Assembly: GCF_026213295.1 (NCBI RefSeq)
Contig: NC_079425.1
Location: 7,199,911 to 7,263,910, forward strand
Length of the DNA stretch: 64,000 nt
Origin: Gadus chalcogrammus
Taxonomy: Eukaryota > Chordata > Actinopteri > Gadiformes > Gadidae
Direction of reading: 5' to 3'
A program made the translations under genes and the position numbers. Position 1 is the stretch's first letter. Each line of letters starts with the position of its first letter. Below, piece by piece: positions 62,415 to 64,000 of this stretch. The notes beneath the pieces are model-generated. The model was not told the origin of the DNA and ran no database searches. It saw only the letters and a list, made by a program, of their open reading frames with translations.

Positions 62415-63269
62415 CTGGTTTGTAAGCAGAGTGATTAGAGGCTGGCGAGGAGGACAAACTTGAGAGCGATGATGTAGAACCATCACTATTATCTTCTTCA
62501 TCAGGTGTGGGAAGGGAGGCTGGACTCGAAGAATCCTGCCTGGGTGAACCAGACGGCAGGGGAGCCCGTTGCACTGGACCTAGGGGGATATATGTCGGTA
62601 GTGGGTGTCCAAATAAAAAGGTATACGTTAATTATAAAACAATCTTGAGTCGCTTCTGCATCAGTAAGTCGCAGTATCCATGTTCAAGGGTAGGAACCCC
62701 GGTACATACGGCTTCTGTGGGTATTCTTCGCTGATGATCCTTCTTTTCTTTTGGCTTGAAAAACGATTGCTTTGTCGGATGACTTCCTTAGCTTAAACTC
62801 CGCTCCTTCAGCTAAGTAAAAACACAATAAACGACAAAGGGAAGGGGAAGTAATATGTTTAAAAAAACACGTTATAAACCTATGCAAGTAGTGTAGTCTA
62901 CTCTACTGCATGAAGAGCAGTGTTACAAGAATGTTATCAGACACTTCCATCCATATTCATCACCCTATATTTACCGTCTTTGTCTTCGGAGAAACTAAGC
63001 ACAGCGCTTGCTTTCTGTTTCTGCTCAGTAGAATGTCTGCTGTCAAGAGCATCTTCTCCTTCGCTCTGATCCGACTTTGGCGGCGTCGTTTCTCGCCTTG
63101 AACTGCACGATATACCGCGGCCTTGTGAACTTTGAGACGGCTTGGTCACCGCGGAGTTGTCAAGAAGCTTCTTCTTTTCGTCTTTGTTTTCAATTTTATG
63201 TTCATCCTCTTCCTCGCTTGATTCTCCTTTTCTTTGCCGAATGTTCCTTCTTGTTTTTTTCTTAAACAT
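55488..63269 (-). CDS. gcfc2: GC-rich sequence DNA-binding factor 2 (GCFC2)
   Basis: Eighteen exons on the minus strand: 63269-62975, 62811-62710, 62579-62415, 62112-61879, 61771-61671, 61163-61015, 60770-60587, 60395-60272, 60010-59965, 59735-59635, 59510-59311, 59182-59038, 58936-58815, 58553-58477, 57550-57484, 57090-56944, 56756-56620, 55620-55488. They join in frame to 842 aa. GCF-family proteins act in the nucleus with the intron-lariat spliceosome. The N-terminus is charged (RQRKGESSEEEDE). DDEPDDCERRIEF is the acidic conserved motif. Exons 7-8 form coiled coil (VHRARQAELRRM..., LLELELHTLLADQMESLLAD). Exons 11-16 are the GCFC domain (DVQEDFSDIKKILSRFVDW, LCLPKLLSPLVRHQML, WDPLSLGQT, DEDVFIPLYPKK, LLNRYLMMTLLN). 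AHLQQLT and the DVQEDF block fit GCFC2 better than its paralogue PAXBP1. The exon 6 donor (GTCAGT) is the least certain junction. Confidence 0.93.
57150..57465 (+). mobile_element. 3' tail of a non-LTR retrotransposon in gcfc2 intron 15
   Basis: It ends with CCTGGGGATCAATAAAGTAT followed by an ATCT repeat (57446-57462), a typical fish LINE 3' end. The preceding 'TGCACTGTACTTATTTGCAC' fits the same 3' UTR type. It is antisense to gcfc2 and between exons. Confidence 0.65.
60503..60537. repeat. (AAT)n microsatellite
   Basis: Eleven to twelve ATA units lie in gcfc2 intron 7. Confidence 0.95.
62378..62410. repeat. (CA)n microsatellite at the start of gcfc2 intron 3
   Basis: On the gene strand the donor reads GTTTGTGTGTG and runs directly into (TG)n, the same arrangement as in tfb2m intron 2. 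Confidence 0.9.
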
Positions 63270-64000
63270 TTTTTAAACGAGCAAGTGTTGATGTTGATAC
63301 ACACTTGTGGACAAACTGCTTTACGGCACGTTTGAAAACCAATCTGTCGTAAAGTAGTCAGAAACCTGGTAGACTTTTTGTGCACCGCCCTGTGTGGATG
63401 AACTGGGTTCTGCAGCCTCTAATTATACATACATGGTCTGTATCCCTTAAATACAAAAGAGATCCTGTTGTACGTTCAATCAAATTATAAAATGAACAAA
63501 TTAAGTGCACTATTTATTATAAATAACATAAAAGGATATATACTATTCCAAAGTATTGTAATGCTGATATGATGGGCCAAAGAGAAAATAGTCCACTCAA
63601 ATATTTCCAAAGTCCCTTCCACCCAAAAGGCAACTGTATGAAAAGTAACACAGTATTAATACTTATTTGGAATAATTTCCTCCTGTATTTTTCTTCTCTC
63701 TCTCGCTCTCTCTCTCTCTCGCTCTCTCTCTCGCTCTCTCTCGCTCTCTCCTCCCACTCCGTGCTTGGTTTTACAGCTCCCCATCCATCCGACTCGAATA
63801 CGAGTACGCCATGTTGTTTGTGTGACACGAAACTGTCAGCAACAGGCTCGTAGGCAACTTCAGTAAACGTTCCCCGAGTAGTTCGTGTTCTGCTTTAATA
63901 TAACATCAACACTTAACCTGCGAGATCCTTCAGGATTATTGGATTGCAGCATTGGTTCGGAGAGAGATTGGAAGTTCATGGTGTTTGCTAGAAATGAGAG
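63270..64000. other. gcfc2 upstream region
   Basis: This is the 5' side of gcfc2. A (CT)n-rich tract lies at about 63694-63750. No coding sequence of a neighbouring gene is recognised. A promoter should lie here but no TATA or CCAAT box stands out. Confidence 0.45.

Overview
The window reads as nuclear DNA of a teleost fish. Its genes have many short exons and GT-AG introns, it is rich in CA/TG microsatellites, and it carries fish-type transposons (L2 and other non-LTR elements, a DIRS-like tyrosine-recombinase element, hAT elements, small LTR elements). I cannot name the species.

Left edge, 1-8765: two conserved genes lie head to head. TFB2M (minus strand, 9 exons, 452 aa, a mitochondrial transcription factor of the rRNA dimethylase fold) and SCCPDH (plus strand, 12 exons, 426 aa, saccharopine dehydrogenase-like oxidoreductase) share about 1 kb of upstream DNA. 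That DNA has three TATCGATA boxes and a CCAAT box. Right edge, 55488-63269: GCFC2 (minus strand, 18 exons, 842 aa, a spliceosome-associated GCF-family protein). I joined the exons of all three by hand. Every junction keeps the reading frame and the models end in proper stops.

Middle, about 15.5-54.8 kb: a tandem array of one divergent class A (rhodopsin-like) GPCR family. Each gene has two coding exons, a short intron of about 80-115 bp directly after the ERY motif of TM3, and a protein of only 291-294 aa. Five copies look intact (23852, 30246, 39784, 45760, 48805). One has a single nonsense codon (43352). The rest are frameshifted, truncated, inverted or heavily decayed (26951, 28985, 33527, 47119, 50163, 53091). 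One locus (about 15.5-20 kb) keeps only its flanks. Most copies with a preserved upstream region carry the same module, an octamer (ATTTGCAT or GTTTGCAT) followed by a TATA-like box at a start-to-start distance of exactly 55 or 57 bp, about 290-350 bp before the ATG. The 3' flanks carry a degenerate AT-rich repeat with a period of about 20 bp. The last part of the array holds a young 3,045-bp tandem duplication.

The array and the DNA between TFB2M/SCCPDH and the array are loaded with mobile elements: an hAT-type MITE with an 8-bp target duplication, a fold-back repeat, an L2 LINE, two more LINE relics, a compact LTR element with a proline-rich gag-like ORF and a 5-bp target duplication, a DIRS-like relic, an hAT transposase relic and a solo LTR inside a GPCR pseudogene. 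The main biological story is birth-and-death evolution of a compact, unusual receptor family with a shared promoter design, between two blocks of conserved housekeeping genes.
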